A stretch of DNA of 64,000 bases from positions 1 to 64,000 of the forward strand of contig JADJNH010000005.1 of the NCBI GenBank assembly GCA_016714365.1, given 5' to 3'. Source of the DNA: Candidatus Vicinibacter affinis. GTDB taxonomy: Bacteria; Bacteroidota; Bacteroidia; Chitinophagales; Saprospiraceae. The notes beneath the pieces are model-generated. The model saw only the letters and a program-made list of their open reading frames with translations, was not told the origin of the DNA and did not search any database. Shown here in pieces: positions 8,734-17,314 of this stretch; positions within the stretch are counted from its first letter, which is position 1; each line of letters begins with the position of its first letter. Position numbers and translations under genes: made by a program.

Positions 8734-10220
8734 AACTCCGCTGTTATATCAATTTTAAGGATTTCAAGTATCTCCCTTAATTTTACAATTCCGTTTGGCT
8801 CAATAGGGAAAAAGTCTTCATATGTAGTTTTGTTTAAGAATATATTATTTTCTTCCATTTCATCTTTAAAAACATCATTCCACAAATAGAAAATTGCTTT
8901 ATTGACAAAGGTTTCAATATCAATTTCCTCTGTTTCTGGTTTTATAAAATAATTTCCTAAACATTTATCCATTCCCAAATTATCATTCTGTTTAATAACT
9001 GAATTCACAGATTTAATAAACGAAAGCCAAGAAAATGATTCTGTTTCCGAAAGTTGCACTTTGAATTTTGAAGATTTGTTGTTTTCAGAGTCTTCATAAT
9101 TTATTGGAATATACTCCCAGTCCCATCTTCTTTTAAAAGCACTATCCATTGGAAACAAAGATTGGTCAGAAGTATTCATCGTAGCCAAAATATTAAGGTT
9201 TGGTGGTAGAATAAGTTTGTTACCATCAGTTTTATTATTACCAATGAATTTTGTATTTAAATACTCTTTTAATTCTTTAGATGGAGTTATATGATAATCA
9301 TTGTTTCTGTCCAATAATTGAAAAATATCACCAAATATTTCGGCACAATTTCCTCGGTTTATTTCCTCAATAACTAAATAGTAATCATTGTCTAAATCAT
9401 TCCAAGCCTTCACATATATGTTTGAAAATGCTTGAGGAACGAATTCATATCGAATATCTTTTCCGTCCATAGTCGGCTTATAGCCACCTACAAAAGCAGA
9501 ATAATCATATTCAGGATGAAATGTAACTCTTTCTGTTCTTTCTTCTTTACCTGTAACTAGTTCTTTAACCTTATGCGACTTGCCTGTACCAGGTGCACCA
9601 TAGAATATTTTTTGGATTAACTTTTCATTACTTAAATCCAATTTAGATTCCGTATTTTGAGCTAAATAGTGTTGATTGAACTCAAAATAAGAACAGATAT
9701 CATTATCCTTTTTAAAAAGATAAACTTTTGTTTTCGTTGTATGAAGTAATAAATGTTTTATAGTGTTACTGTAAGAGTTGTCCCAATTTTTAAACCCGAT
9801 ACCATTACCAGCAGAACCTAAATCAGATTCTATATAAAAATTTGTTTTTAGATTTTGTTCTTCTGCAATTGAGAAAATAGTCTCAGAAAAATCTTTTGTA
9901 TCTATTGAAGTTTCATCTTTATAATTTCTTTCGATTTCATTGTTTATAAAATCTAAGTCATTTAAAATGTTTGAAATAGAGAAATAATTTTTAATTCTTA
10001 CATTATTTCTGTTTGATTTATTTTCTTTTTTGTCTTTTAAGATTTTTGGAAAGAATTTTTCAAAATCTGAATAAAGAGAAGTCGCAACAAAAAAATGATT
10101 TTTATCTCCACCGACACCTGTTTTTCTATTAATAGGAACGAACTCGTCATTTGTTTTTTCTGTTGATAATATCAATGTTGCCTCATAAATATTATTTTCA
10201 AGTGTTATGTATTTTTTCAT
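8730..10220 (-). CDS. McrB-like GTPase/AAA+ restriction motor subunit
   Basis: A 496-residue protein. The N-terminal 200 residues are a probable DNA-recognition domain without clear motifs. The AAA+ core has Walker A at FYGAPGTGKSHK (about 211), Walker B at YYLVIEEINRGNCAEIFGD, and the McrB signature MNTSDQSLFPMD followed by AFKRRWDWE. McrB subunits form NTP-driven rings that bind modified or specific DNA and recruit the McrC nuclease. Overlapping starts and stops with both neighbours (4 bp each) indicate a tightly coupled operon. Beside a C5 methylase, the arrangement resembles LlaJI-type R-M, where the motor subunit serves a sequence-specific rather than methyl-dependent system. Confidence 0.85.
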   Translation of the reverse strand: MKKYITLENNIYEATLILSTEKTNDEFVPINRKTGVGGDKNHFFVATSLYSDFEKFFPKILKDKKENKSNRNNVRIKNYFSISNILNDLDFINNEIERNYKDETSIDTKDFSETIFSIAEEQNLKTNFYIESDLGSAGNGIGFKNWDNSYSNTIKHLLLHTTKTKVYLFKKDNDICSYFEFNQHYLAQNTESKLDLSNEKLIQKIFYGAPGTGKSHKVKELVTGKEERTERVTFHPEYDYSAFVGGYKPTMDGKDIRYEFVPQAFSNIYVKAWNDLDNDYYLVIEEINRGNCAEIFGDIFQLLDRNNDYHITPSKELKEYLNTKFIGNNKTDGNKLILPPNLNILATMNTSDQSLFPMDSAFKRRWDWEYIPINYEDSENNKSSKFKVQLSETESFSWLSFIKSVNSVIKQNDNLGMDKCLGNYFIKPETEEIDIETFVNKAIFYLWNDVFKDEMEENNIFLNKTTYEDFFPIEPNGIVKLREILEILKIDITAEL

Positions 10221-11305
10221 TTTTGAAGATTATTTAAAAAGTTAAAAATTGATTTAGCAACTGCTTTGCCAAGACCTACCGGAACACTATTTCCTACTTG
10301 TCTTGATTGTTCTGATTTGCTTCCTAAAAATATATAATCGTCAGGATATCCCTGTAGCCTCGCCATTTCTCTAATAGTTATTCTTCTGTTTTCCGTTGGG
10401 TGATAATAATGGTCACAATTATTATGCACAATAGTATAGCTTTCTTTATTACTATGTAATCTTCTCATTGCTCTATTTAAATCGCTATTATTTTGAAGAT
10501 TTTCTGGACAATCTTTCATTGACCCACCTTCAGGTATGTGTTTTACACGTTTTAGGTTAAGGTCAGTAATATTACTTACTTTGTGATTAGGATTGGTTTT
10601 TGGTATTGGTTTATCAATTATTGTTGCACCAACAGTGACATAATTTTCTTCGTTATGAGTTGGTTTTGGAAATTCAAATTTTGCATTTATGTCATCTCTG
10701 ACACCAATTATTATCATTCTTCGTCTGCTTTGTGGCACTCCGTAATCTTTAGCGTTTAAAAGGCTATCATATAAAGTATAGCCACAACTACTTAACTCTT
10801 TTTTTATTAATTTAAAGACATTACCTTTTTCCATCGTTACCATTCCTGATACATTTTCCATTAAGAAAAGTTTAGGTTTGACATCTTTAATAATTCTTGA
10901 ATATTCTTTAAATAGTTGGTTTCTTGGGTCGTCAAACGAACGTGAAGGATTCGCTGTAGAAAAACCTTGACAAGGCGGACCACCAATAATTATATCTGCA
11001 TTTGGTATTTTCTTTAATTTTGAAATGTCTTCACACATAATGTGATTCCCAATATTATGTGCATATGTTTCACAAGCAGAATAATTGAAGTCATTTGCAA
11101 AAATGATTTCAAATTTACCAGTAGCTAAAAAACCTAAATCCAAACCACCGCTTCCAGAAAACAGCGAAATTACTTTAAGTTTATTTACAATCTCTTTTTC
11201 GCCTTGATGAACCCAACTTTTCCTTTTTTCAAATTCAAGCATTAGTGGTTCTTCAACAGTCTGTTGAATGGCTTTTGGTTCAATGTATGTTAATGCTCCT
11301 TTCAT
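10217..11305 (-). CDS. DNA (cytosine-5) methyltransferase
   Basis: A 362-residue protein with the complete C5-MTase motif series: SAM-binding ISLFSGSGGLDLGF (motif I, about 47), GGPPCQGFSTANP with the catalytic Cys (motif IV), FLMENVSG (VI), YGVPQSRRRMIIIG (VIII), and the late RLQGYPDDY (IX) and RQVGNSVPVGLG (X). The target recognition region between VIII and IX is short. It methylates cytosines and so protects host DNA from the adjacent McrBC/LlaJI-like nuclease. Its ATG overlaps the stop of the HTH gene by four bases and its own stop overlaps the mcrB-like start. Confidence 0.92.
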   Translation of the reverse strand: MKGALTYIEPKAIQQTVEEPLMLEFEKRKSWVHQGEKEIVNKLKVISLFSGSGGLDLGFLATGKFEIIFANDFNYSACETYAHNIGNHIMCEDISKLKKIPNADIIIGGPPCQGFSTANPSRSFDDPRNQLFKEYSRIIKDVKPKLFLMENVSGMVTMEKGNVFKLIKKELSSCGYTLYDSLLNAKDYGVPQSRRRMIIIGVRDDINAKFEFPKPTHNEENYVTVGATIIDKPIPKTNPNHKVSNITDLNLKRVKHIPEGGSMKDCPENLQNNSDLNRAMRRLHSNKESYTIVHNNCDHYYHPTENRRITIREMARLQGYPDDYIFLGSKSEQSRQVGNSVPVGLGKAVAKSIFNFLNNLQK

Positions 11306-11502
11306 TTTAATTCAACTTTGTTTCTTAGCAATTCTTTTGCTTCCACACCTAATATTTCAGCAATTTCAAATAAAACTTCCAGTCTCGGTTGTTGTCTGTT
11401 CTGAATATAAGAATTAACCATATTATAGCTTTTACCTAACTGCTCTGCAAGCCATTTCTGTTTAATTCCTTTTTCCTCCAAGACTTCTTTAATTCTGTTC
11501 AT
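11302..11502 (-). CDS. XRE-family HTH regulator of the R-M cassette
   Basis: A 66-residue protein that is essentially one Cro/C1-type HTH: MNRIKEVLEEKGIKQKWLAE, with KSYNMVNSYIQNRQQPRLEV as turn and recognition helix. It is the first gene of the four-gene operon, a position typical of controller proteins that delay restriction until methylation is established (inference). A TAAATTTG element on the minus strand (11532-11539) lies 30 bases upstream and may be its -7 promoter box. No operator repeat is obvious. Confidence 0.85.
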   Translation of the reverse strand: MNRIKEVLEEKGIKQKWLAEQLGKSYNMVNSYIQNRQQPRLEVLFEIAEILGVEAKELLRNKVELK

Positions 11503-11633
11503 AAAACTTATGACTTATTTATTTTATAGGGCAAATTTAAAATAATGTCATTTAATATCTCACATTTCAAGATAAAAAGTTATCAATATTTTGTCAGTTG
11601 TCAGGGTGGTGTGTGGGCTTGGGTGCGGTTGGG

Positions 11634-11695
11634 TAAAATTAAATGTGCTGCAAAAGCGTTGGCTTGTGTATCGGCTTGCAGCTCTTTTAATTTTA
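11634..11695. repeat. Class 2 hairpin c
   Basis: Arms TAAAATTAAATGTGCTGCAA (11634) and TTGCAGCTCTTTTAATTTTA (11676). The AAATGTG arm comes first on the plus strand, opposite to hairpin b. The 11503-11768 stretch holds only this hairpin, a possible promoter and T/G-rich spacer. Confidence 0.7.
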
Positions 11696-11768
11696 CGAAG
11701 CGTTGGCATTTTGTCTTTTATTTTCTGCTCATTTGTTGTCGGTCGTGTCGGTTTTTTAGGGTGAGTGC

Positions 11769-11898
11769 TAACGGTTTCGGGCTTGGCGAAGGTGGCGATT
11801 TTCACCACAAATGTTGATGCGTAGAACCAAACTTTGATTAACCACAAATGTGTCTGCGGAGCATAAAACCGCCACTTTTGCCAAACCCGTGTTAGCGG
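11769..11898 (-). other. attC-like site 3
   Basis: TAACG at 11769 and GTTAGCGG at 11891 flank arms CGGGCTTGGCGAAGGTGGCG and CGCCACTTTTGCCAAACCCG. It belongs to the subgroup with sites 4, 5 and 10. GTTAGCGGTTCGTGCA outside the box is complementary to TGCATGACCGCTAA at the far end of its cassette (13804-13817). Confidence 0.85.
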
Positions 11899-11918
11899 TT
11901 CGTGCAATATTATATTTT

Positions 11919-13785
11919 TCATTTATTAATTATAAACTTAGAGTATCTTACACCGTTTTCAGTTTCAATTCCAAGAAAATAAATACCATTATTTAGGTTC
12001 GAGTCTATTTTTATATTCCCAGATACACTTATGTCTATTTTTTCATATACTATTTGACCTATTGAATTATAGATGTTGATTTTATTAGTCTTTGCAGAAT
12101 TTGAAGAAAAATTAATTTCAAAAGATCCAGTATTCGGATTTGGGAACAATGTAAAATCATTTTGACGAGAAGTAAAATTCTCTAGTGACGACAATGGATT
12201 GGAAGATAATTCCCAAACAATTAATCGTCCACTATTACCTATAGAAGAGTAAACGACTGTATCTGTAAAAACGCTTCCAGCAGAAATGGATGATTCCGTT
12301 TGGTTAAAAATTGTTCCGCTTAAATAAGATGATTCAGTTAGCTCATAGCGTTTTGCATAACAATTTCCGCTCCCCATGGCAAGTTACTCACAGTTAAGTT
12401 TACTGAATTGCTTCCAGATGCAGGGTTTTCGGCAGGCAAGATAATTACTACTTTATCATTTGTGTTGCTTTTTCCAGCTAGGGCATACATTCCGGGATTT
12501 ATTGTTAATGGTAATCTATTTAGCGCATCATTCATTTTATTTAAATTATAGAAAACATATGCCGATGGTTTTGGAAAAATTGGTCCAACGCGATACATTC
12601 CTAAACTAAGAAATTGTTAGTTGATGAATCTGCATCAAAAGACATACTTCATGTGACATCGAAATATTTCTATCCAGCATATCAATGATATGTTCGGTTT
12701 TATTCAATCCATAATCCAAATCTCCATAGGTTGTCGTTGTTGGGTCAATTCGCCCCCATTCAGCATTGATCAGCTCTGCGCTTGGCACATAGGTGTTTCT
12801 CCAACTCGTGGCTAAAGCAACTTTCGCACTATCGTATCCTCCTTTATATTGTGTATCAGAATATGGGTGGAAGGAAAGAAAATCAAACTTTTTATTATTT
12901 GCTTGCACTTCTTGTAAAAAACGAATCGGTATTAAGTTAAAAAAGAGTAAAAAGCAAAACTGCAACCTCCTAATTTTATATTACTTGCCAAGGATACATC
13001 TGCAGACACTTCATCTGCAATGGCAGCATAGGAGTCATAGAGGTCATATTCGTCACCAGTCCAGAAAAACTTTACCATAATAGGATTTGCCCATTGTTGA
13101 TCAGGCTCATTCCAATGTTCGAAATAGGTGACACCAAAATTGGTATAACAATGTTTTATCAACTGGTACATGACTCTTCCATAAATTGCATTCGTAGAAG
13201 GAGGTGAATTTCTAATTTTGTTATCGTAGGCTAAGTTGTAAATGATGGATAATGCTGCTTGGTAATTAGGGACAGTATCTGAACTTAAAGTGAAAGGCAT
13301 GTAGTCCATTGTTATAAATGGTTCAGCCCCATGGATTGAACTGCGGTAATCATCGAATCAATATAAGTGAAATCATAGTTAGATAAATTGTTAGCATCCA
13401 CCATGTTGTTTCCGCCTTTATAAAATTCATAAGGTAAGTTGCGAAGCACATTGGTATTGGTAGAGGAGTAATTGGTATCAGGAGGATTATCAATTCTTCC
13501 TATTGAAATTCTGATATATCGAGGTTGTAGTTCTGCCATTTCAGTTGCAAAAGAAGGGTCGTTTAGAAATGAAATGTGCGGACCTGTAATGTTTGGATTG
13601 CCTCCATAACCAGCCATCAGATGATTTTCATAATGGTCTCGCCAAATAGGCTTCATTACAGATATGCTAGAACTAGCATTTACATTTACATTAATTGTCG
13701 TTTGAGCAAATAAATTTCCTGATAGAATTATCAAGAAAAATATTATGGGGGAAATTTTCTTAATCATTTTTTTATTTCGTTTCAT
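11919..13785 (-). pseudogene. Secreted clan GH-A glycosidase-like protein with T9SS domain, decayed
   Basis: Five successive ORF pieces (13785-13312, 13309-12932, 12965-12606, 12598-12338, 12377-11919) read as one secreted protein of about 620 residues broken by at least four indels. The start has a signal peptide (IFFLIILSGNLFAQ). The second piece holds FEHWNEPDQQW, the acid/base glutamate motif of clan GH-A enzymes such as GH39. The last ends with a type IX sorting domain (LFPNPNTGSFEINF, then GIYFLGIETENG). One shift is at a GGGG run and one at a T6 run. It is the only gene of its 2 kb cassette and is probably non-functional. Confidence 0.75.
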
Positions 13786-13814
13786 TTCAATAGGATTAGT
13801 TTATGCATGACCGC

Positions 13815-13945
13815 TAACGTTTTCGGGCTTGGCGAAGGTGGCGATTTTCACCACAAATGTTGATGCGGAGAACCAAACTTTGATTAACCACAAATGTGTC
13901 TGCGGAGCACTGAACCGCCACTTTTGCCAAACCCGTGTTACAAGC
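13815..13945 (-). other. attC-like site 4
   Basis: TAACG at 13815 and GTTACAAGC at 13937, with the same arms as site 3. The outer GTTACAAGC matches the complement of GCTTGTAAC at 22042-22050, the far end of its 8.2 kb cassette. Confidence 0.85.
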
Positions 13946-14045
13946 TGGCCTTCTGTCCACCGAGTAGTTGAAACGCTTTACTGTCAACTGTTTTGGTGTC
14001 TGCATAGCAACTGATTTTTGTCTGTCGTTGGGTTGTGCGGTTGCG

Positions 14046-14173
14046 TATTTTTTATTTTCAGAAGGGGAGGAGATTTTTTTTAATTCAATTTTGTCTGGGT
14101 GGGAAAGGTGGAAGCTCTTTTGCAAGCTTTGGTCTGTGCTTGGGCTTGTGCGGCTTGCAAATGTGCTTACACC
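14046..14173. repeat. Class 2 hairpin d with extra inverted segment
   Basis: Hairpin arms AAGCTCTTTTGCAAGC (14112) and GCTTGCAAATGTGCTT (14153). Immediately left, 14046-14093 carries TATTTTTTATTTTC and TTTTTTTTAATTCAATTTT, which reappear in reverse complement beside hairpin e (21854-21899). The two cassette ends therefore form a longer inverted repeat pair. 13946-14187 holds no gene. Confidence 0.65.
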
Positions 14174-14187
14174 TGTGCGATGGCTTT

Positions 14188-15385
14188 TCATCTTTCTATT
14201 ATTTCTTCGTTTGTTGAATCGTATTTGTAATAAATAATGTCGCCCGAAATGATGTAGTGAATTGCTTGTTCTATAATTGCTAACGGAGCAATAAACCATT
14301 CTCTCGGTGTGTGTCGGTTGCCGTCTTTGTCAAACACGTCAATGTTTAAGCAAGAGTTACCAAAGAAATTATGAAGCAGTTGTTCCAATTTCTGTGGGTT
14401 CATGTTGTAGCATTTGTAAGCCATTACAATTCTTACGTCTGCCATTAAATAGGTCGGCTCTTGAAAAGCATTTTTTTACTCTATCCTCAACTGTTGTCTT
14501 GGAAAAACCAATTTTAAAAAGGTTGTGAATCTCTTTTATTTCTTTCTTGTCCGACTTTGATTTGAGAATGTAAATGAAACCTGCTTCTTCGTCCTCGTCT
14601 GTGATGTTGTTGAATTTATTGGTAAAGTCTTCGTTTGTTTGGTCTGCGTTTTCTGTTACAACTTGTCCGTTGGCATAAAGCAATTTTTCAATAGAACGTT
14701 TCAGCATATTTGATTCTGTTCCGTTCTCGAAAATACATCTTGTTCGACCGTCTTCTCTTACTCTTGTTCCGTCTGGTTTGTAATGTTCCTTTTTTGTGAT
14801 TTCAATTTTCTCTACAAAAAATAAAATTCCGTTATGAACGTAATATGCTCCTTGTCTAAGGTTGCCAAGTTTAAATTCAATCAGTTTTCGTTTTCCTTCT
14901 TTCAGGTCTTTTTGAACTGCTTTAAAAATCTGTTCGTATTTACCAAAGTCTTTGCAAGGCTTTCGTCTTGCAACAAAATCTGTTTCTGCTCTGCTTTTGT
15001 CGGTTGGCTTTATGTTTTTCAATTCAAACAAACCTTCGGTTTCATCATCTAATAAACCCAAAGGGTCATTGTCCATTATGTCGTCAATTGAAACTGGTTC
15101 TTTTGGTTCAATGCTTAATAGACCGTGAATGTCGTGGGCTTTTAGCATTTCCGATTTTGTGGCGTTTGCTCGAATGGAGTTTAAACGTGAATACAATTGA
15201 TGTTCCTGAATGCCATTGTCGGCTTTTGGTTCTCGTTTGTTTTGTTCAAAAAACTCGTTTATTTCTTGGAAAGAAGCCACAAGCCTTTCATCTTCATTCC
15301 TTGCAGGAGAAGTCGATGGCTTTACGTTCAACAATCCTAACGGGTCGTTGTCCAATAATTCTTGTAGCTTTTTATCCTTGTCCAC
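14188..15385 (-). CDS. GIY-YIG (T5orf172-like) nuclease-domain protein, one frameshift
   Basis: The first frame (14369-15385) encodes a protein with a repeated short motif (DNDPLGLL at residues 13 and 106) and a GIY-YIG core, GFIYILKSKSD then LFKIGFSKTTVEDRVKK. At an A7 run near 14465 the frame shifts. The other frame (14188-14445 and its extension) continues AFQEPTYLMADVRIVMAYKC and ends with HTPREWFIAPL, as expected for the rest of a T5orf172-type domain. The joined length is about 397 residues. It is the third gene after methylase and helicase, overlapping the helicase by 14 bp, and is a plausible nuclease effector. Removing one base restores the frame. Confidence 0.7.
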
Positions 15386-17312
15386 TTTGCTTTTTACGTT
15401 TTAAATCTTTTAAATAAATGATGGCTTCTGCCATTCTTTTTTCCAATGGGTCAGATGATGTAACACTTGGTTCTCTTTTTTCTTTGTCCATAAACGCTTT
15501 TACTTTATCAGGATATAAAAGCAAGGCTTCATCTAAAGTCATTTGAATTCTTGTTGATGCAATTACGTCTTGAATCACTTTCAAAACTTTCGTTGTAACA
15601 TCTTTTGAAATTATTTCAAATGCTTTTTGGAAAGGATTGATGCGGTCAATCAAATCAATATGCAAATCATCAATGTTTACAAACTTGTCTGCCATTCGGA
15701 TAAATCGTTTGTCGCCAACTTCTTTTAATTCTCCGCTTTTCATAATAGAATCAACCACTACATGCTGACGAACTTCTTCCACTTCTTCGGCAGATAGTTC
15801 AGGATATTTTATTTGAATGATTTTTGGAATCAAAACTTTGTTTATCACTTCGGGGTCAAGATTTCCCGGAATGGCTTTCAATACGGTGTCGTCTTGCAAA
15901 ATGGTTGCTTTCAAATCGTTCAAGTCCGATTCAATAATGTCTTTTACACGTTTTGAACTTGGTAATTTAAAACCTCTGATTTTAACTTCTCCTGCACCTG
16001 CTTTGTCGTCATCCGAAAGTTTTGTTTTGAATTTAAAATTTGGTGCAAGCACTTGTTCCATCAATAGCGAAGCGGTAATAGCTTTCAGCATATTGTTTAC
16101 CGATAGTTTTACCAAATCGTCTGCTGCATCAGGTTGAGCAATTAAGTTGGTAAATTGTGCATGGGTTTTATTGTTGCTGTCACGAGTGCAACGACCAATA
16201 ATTTGAATTACTTCGGTCAATGAACCTCTGTAACCTACAGTTAAAGCATGTTCGCAAAAAGGCCAATCAAAACCTTCTTTTGCCATACCTAAAGCAATTA
16301 TCAAATCCATGTCGTCCACAGTTTTGATGTTTCGCAAATAGGTAATTACTTTTTCTCTGTCTTTCGGAATGTCATTTACTAAGTCGGCAACTTTGATTAT
16401 TTTTTTGTCGCTATGCCGTTTTAAATGGATGATACCTGTGTCGCTATCTACTTTTTTCACTTCTCCAATGGCATCCAAAATCGTGTCCACTTCATTGTGC
16501 TTGTCTTTGGTGGATTCGCCTGAATTTACATTGGGTATGTGAAGTATCGTTTTTTTGTTGGTGTCTAAAATCTCCAAAATGGCAGAAGTGTATTTGCCTT
16601 GATAAAAATGGTAGCCAATGCCCAATGATTTTAAATAATTGTAGCCGTTTAGTTGCTCGTAATAGTTGTAAGTTACTTTTGTAAACTTGGCTTCATCCGC
16701 TGGCAATAAAACAGGAACGCTGTCGCCTCTGAAATACGAACCTGTCATGGCTACAATATGAGCCGTTGACTTTTCCATAATGCTGCGGAGTAATTCACCC
16801 AAACGGCTGTCGTTATCTGCCGAAACGTGGTGAAATTCATCTATGGCTAATAACACATTGTTAAATTTGCTTTCGTCCAATTCTTCAAAAGCAAAGCGAA
16901 GTGTGGCATGGGTGCAAATCAAAATTTCTTCTTTGTTGTCCATGAAGTTTTTGAAAGCATTTACTTTGCTTGTGCTTCCGTCCATGCCTGGAGTGCAAAG
17001 GTTGTAATCGTCATTGGGTTCCCAATTGGCGAAAAAATTGTTTTCCTTTTTTAAATCTGCCATTGCAAACGAACCTGCAATTGACCTTTCGGGAACGGCA
17101 ACAATTACTTTTTTTAAACCTTGTTTGCGTATTTTATCTAAAGCCAAAAACATCAATGCTCTTGATTTACCCGATGCTGGCGGTGCTTTGATTAATAAAT
17201 ATTGACTTTTACGTTCTTCGTAAGCACGGGCTGCCATTGGTCGCATTCCGTTGGCAGTGTTTTTTACACTTTCGCCTGTTTGGTGATATTCTATTTTTAC
17301 TATGTCAGGCAT
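15372..17312 (-). CDS. SF2 DEAD/DEAH-type helicase of an R-M-like module
   Basis: A 646-residue protein with SF2 helicase motifs: Walker A region KAPPASGKSRALMF (about 43), Walker B AIDEFHHVSAD (DEFH form), motif III MTGSYFRGD, then KEGFDWPFCEHALTVG and QIIGRCTRDS (motif VI). The C-terminal third is helical without clear nuclease residues. Paired with the methylase two bases upstream, it is probably the ATP-driven translocase of a restriction or phage-exclusion complex, as in type I/III/ISP and DISARM-like systems. Which named system it belongs to cannot be settled from motifs alone. Confidence 0.8.
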   Translation of the reverse strand: MPDIVKIEYHQTGESVKNTANGMRPMAARAYEERKSQYLLIKAPPASGKSRALMFLALDKIRKQGLKKVIVAVPERSIAGSFAMADLKKENNFFANWEPNDDYNLCTPGMDGSTSKVNAFKNFMDNKEEILICTHATLRFAFEELDESKFNNVLLAIDEFHHVSADNDSRLGELLRSIMEKSTAHIVAMTGSYFRGDSVPVLLPADEAKFTKVTYNYYEQLNGYNYLKSLGIGYHFYQGKYTSAILEILDTNKKTILHIPNVNSGESTKDKHNEVDTILDAIGEVKKVDSDTGIIHLKRHSDKKIIKVADLVNDIPKDREKVITYLRNIKTVDDMDLIIALGMAKEGFDWPFCEHALTVGYRGSLTEVIQIIGRCTRDSNNKTHAQFTNLIAQPDAADDLVKLSVNNMLKAITASLLMEQVLAPNFKFKTKLSDDDKAGAGEVKIRGFKLPSSKRVKDIIESDLNDLKATILQDDTVLKAIPGNLDPEVINKVLIPKIIQIKYPELSAEEVEEVRQHVVVDSIMKSGELKEVGDKRFIRMADKFVNIDDLHIDLIDRINPFQKAFEIISKDVTTKVLKVIQDVIASTRIQMTLDEALLLYPDKVKAFMDKEKREPSVTSSDPLEKRMAEAIIYLKDLKRKKQSGQG

Positions 17313-17314
17313 AT

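Noticed and set aside
11545..11922. ORFs on both strands around hairpin c and attC3
   Set aside because: They overlap recombination-site sequence and show no protein-like pattern. Similar shadows recur at every other attC-like site.
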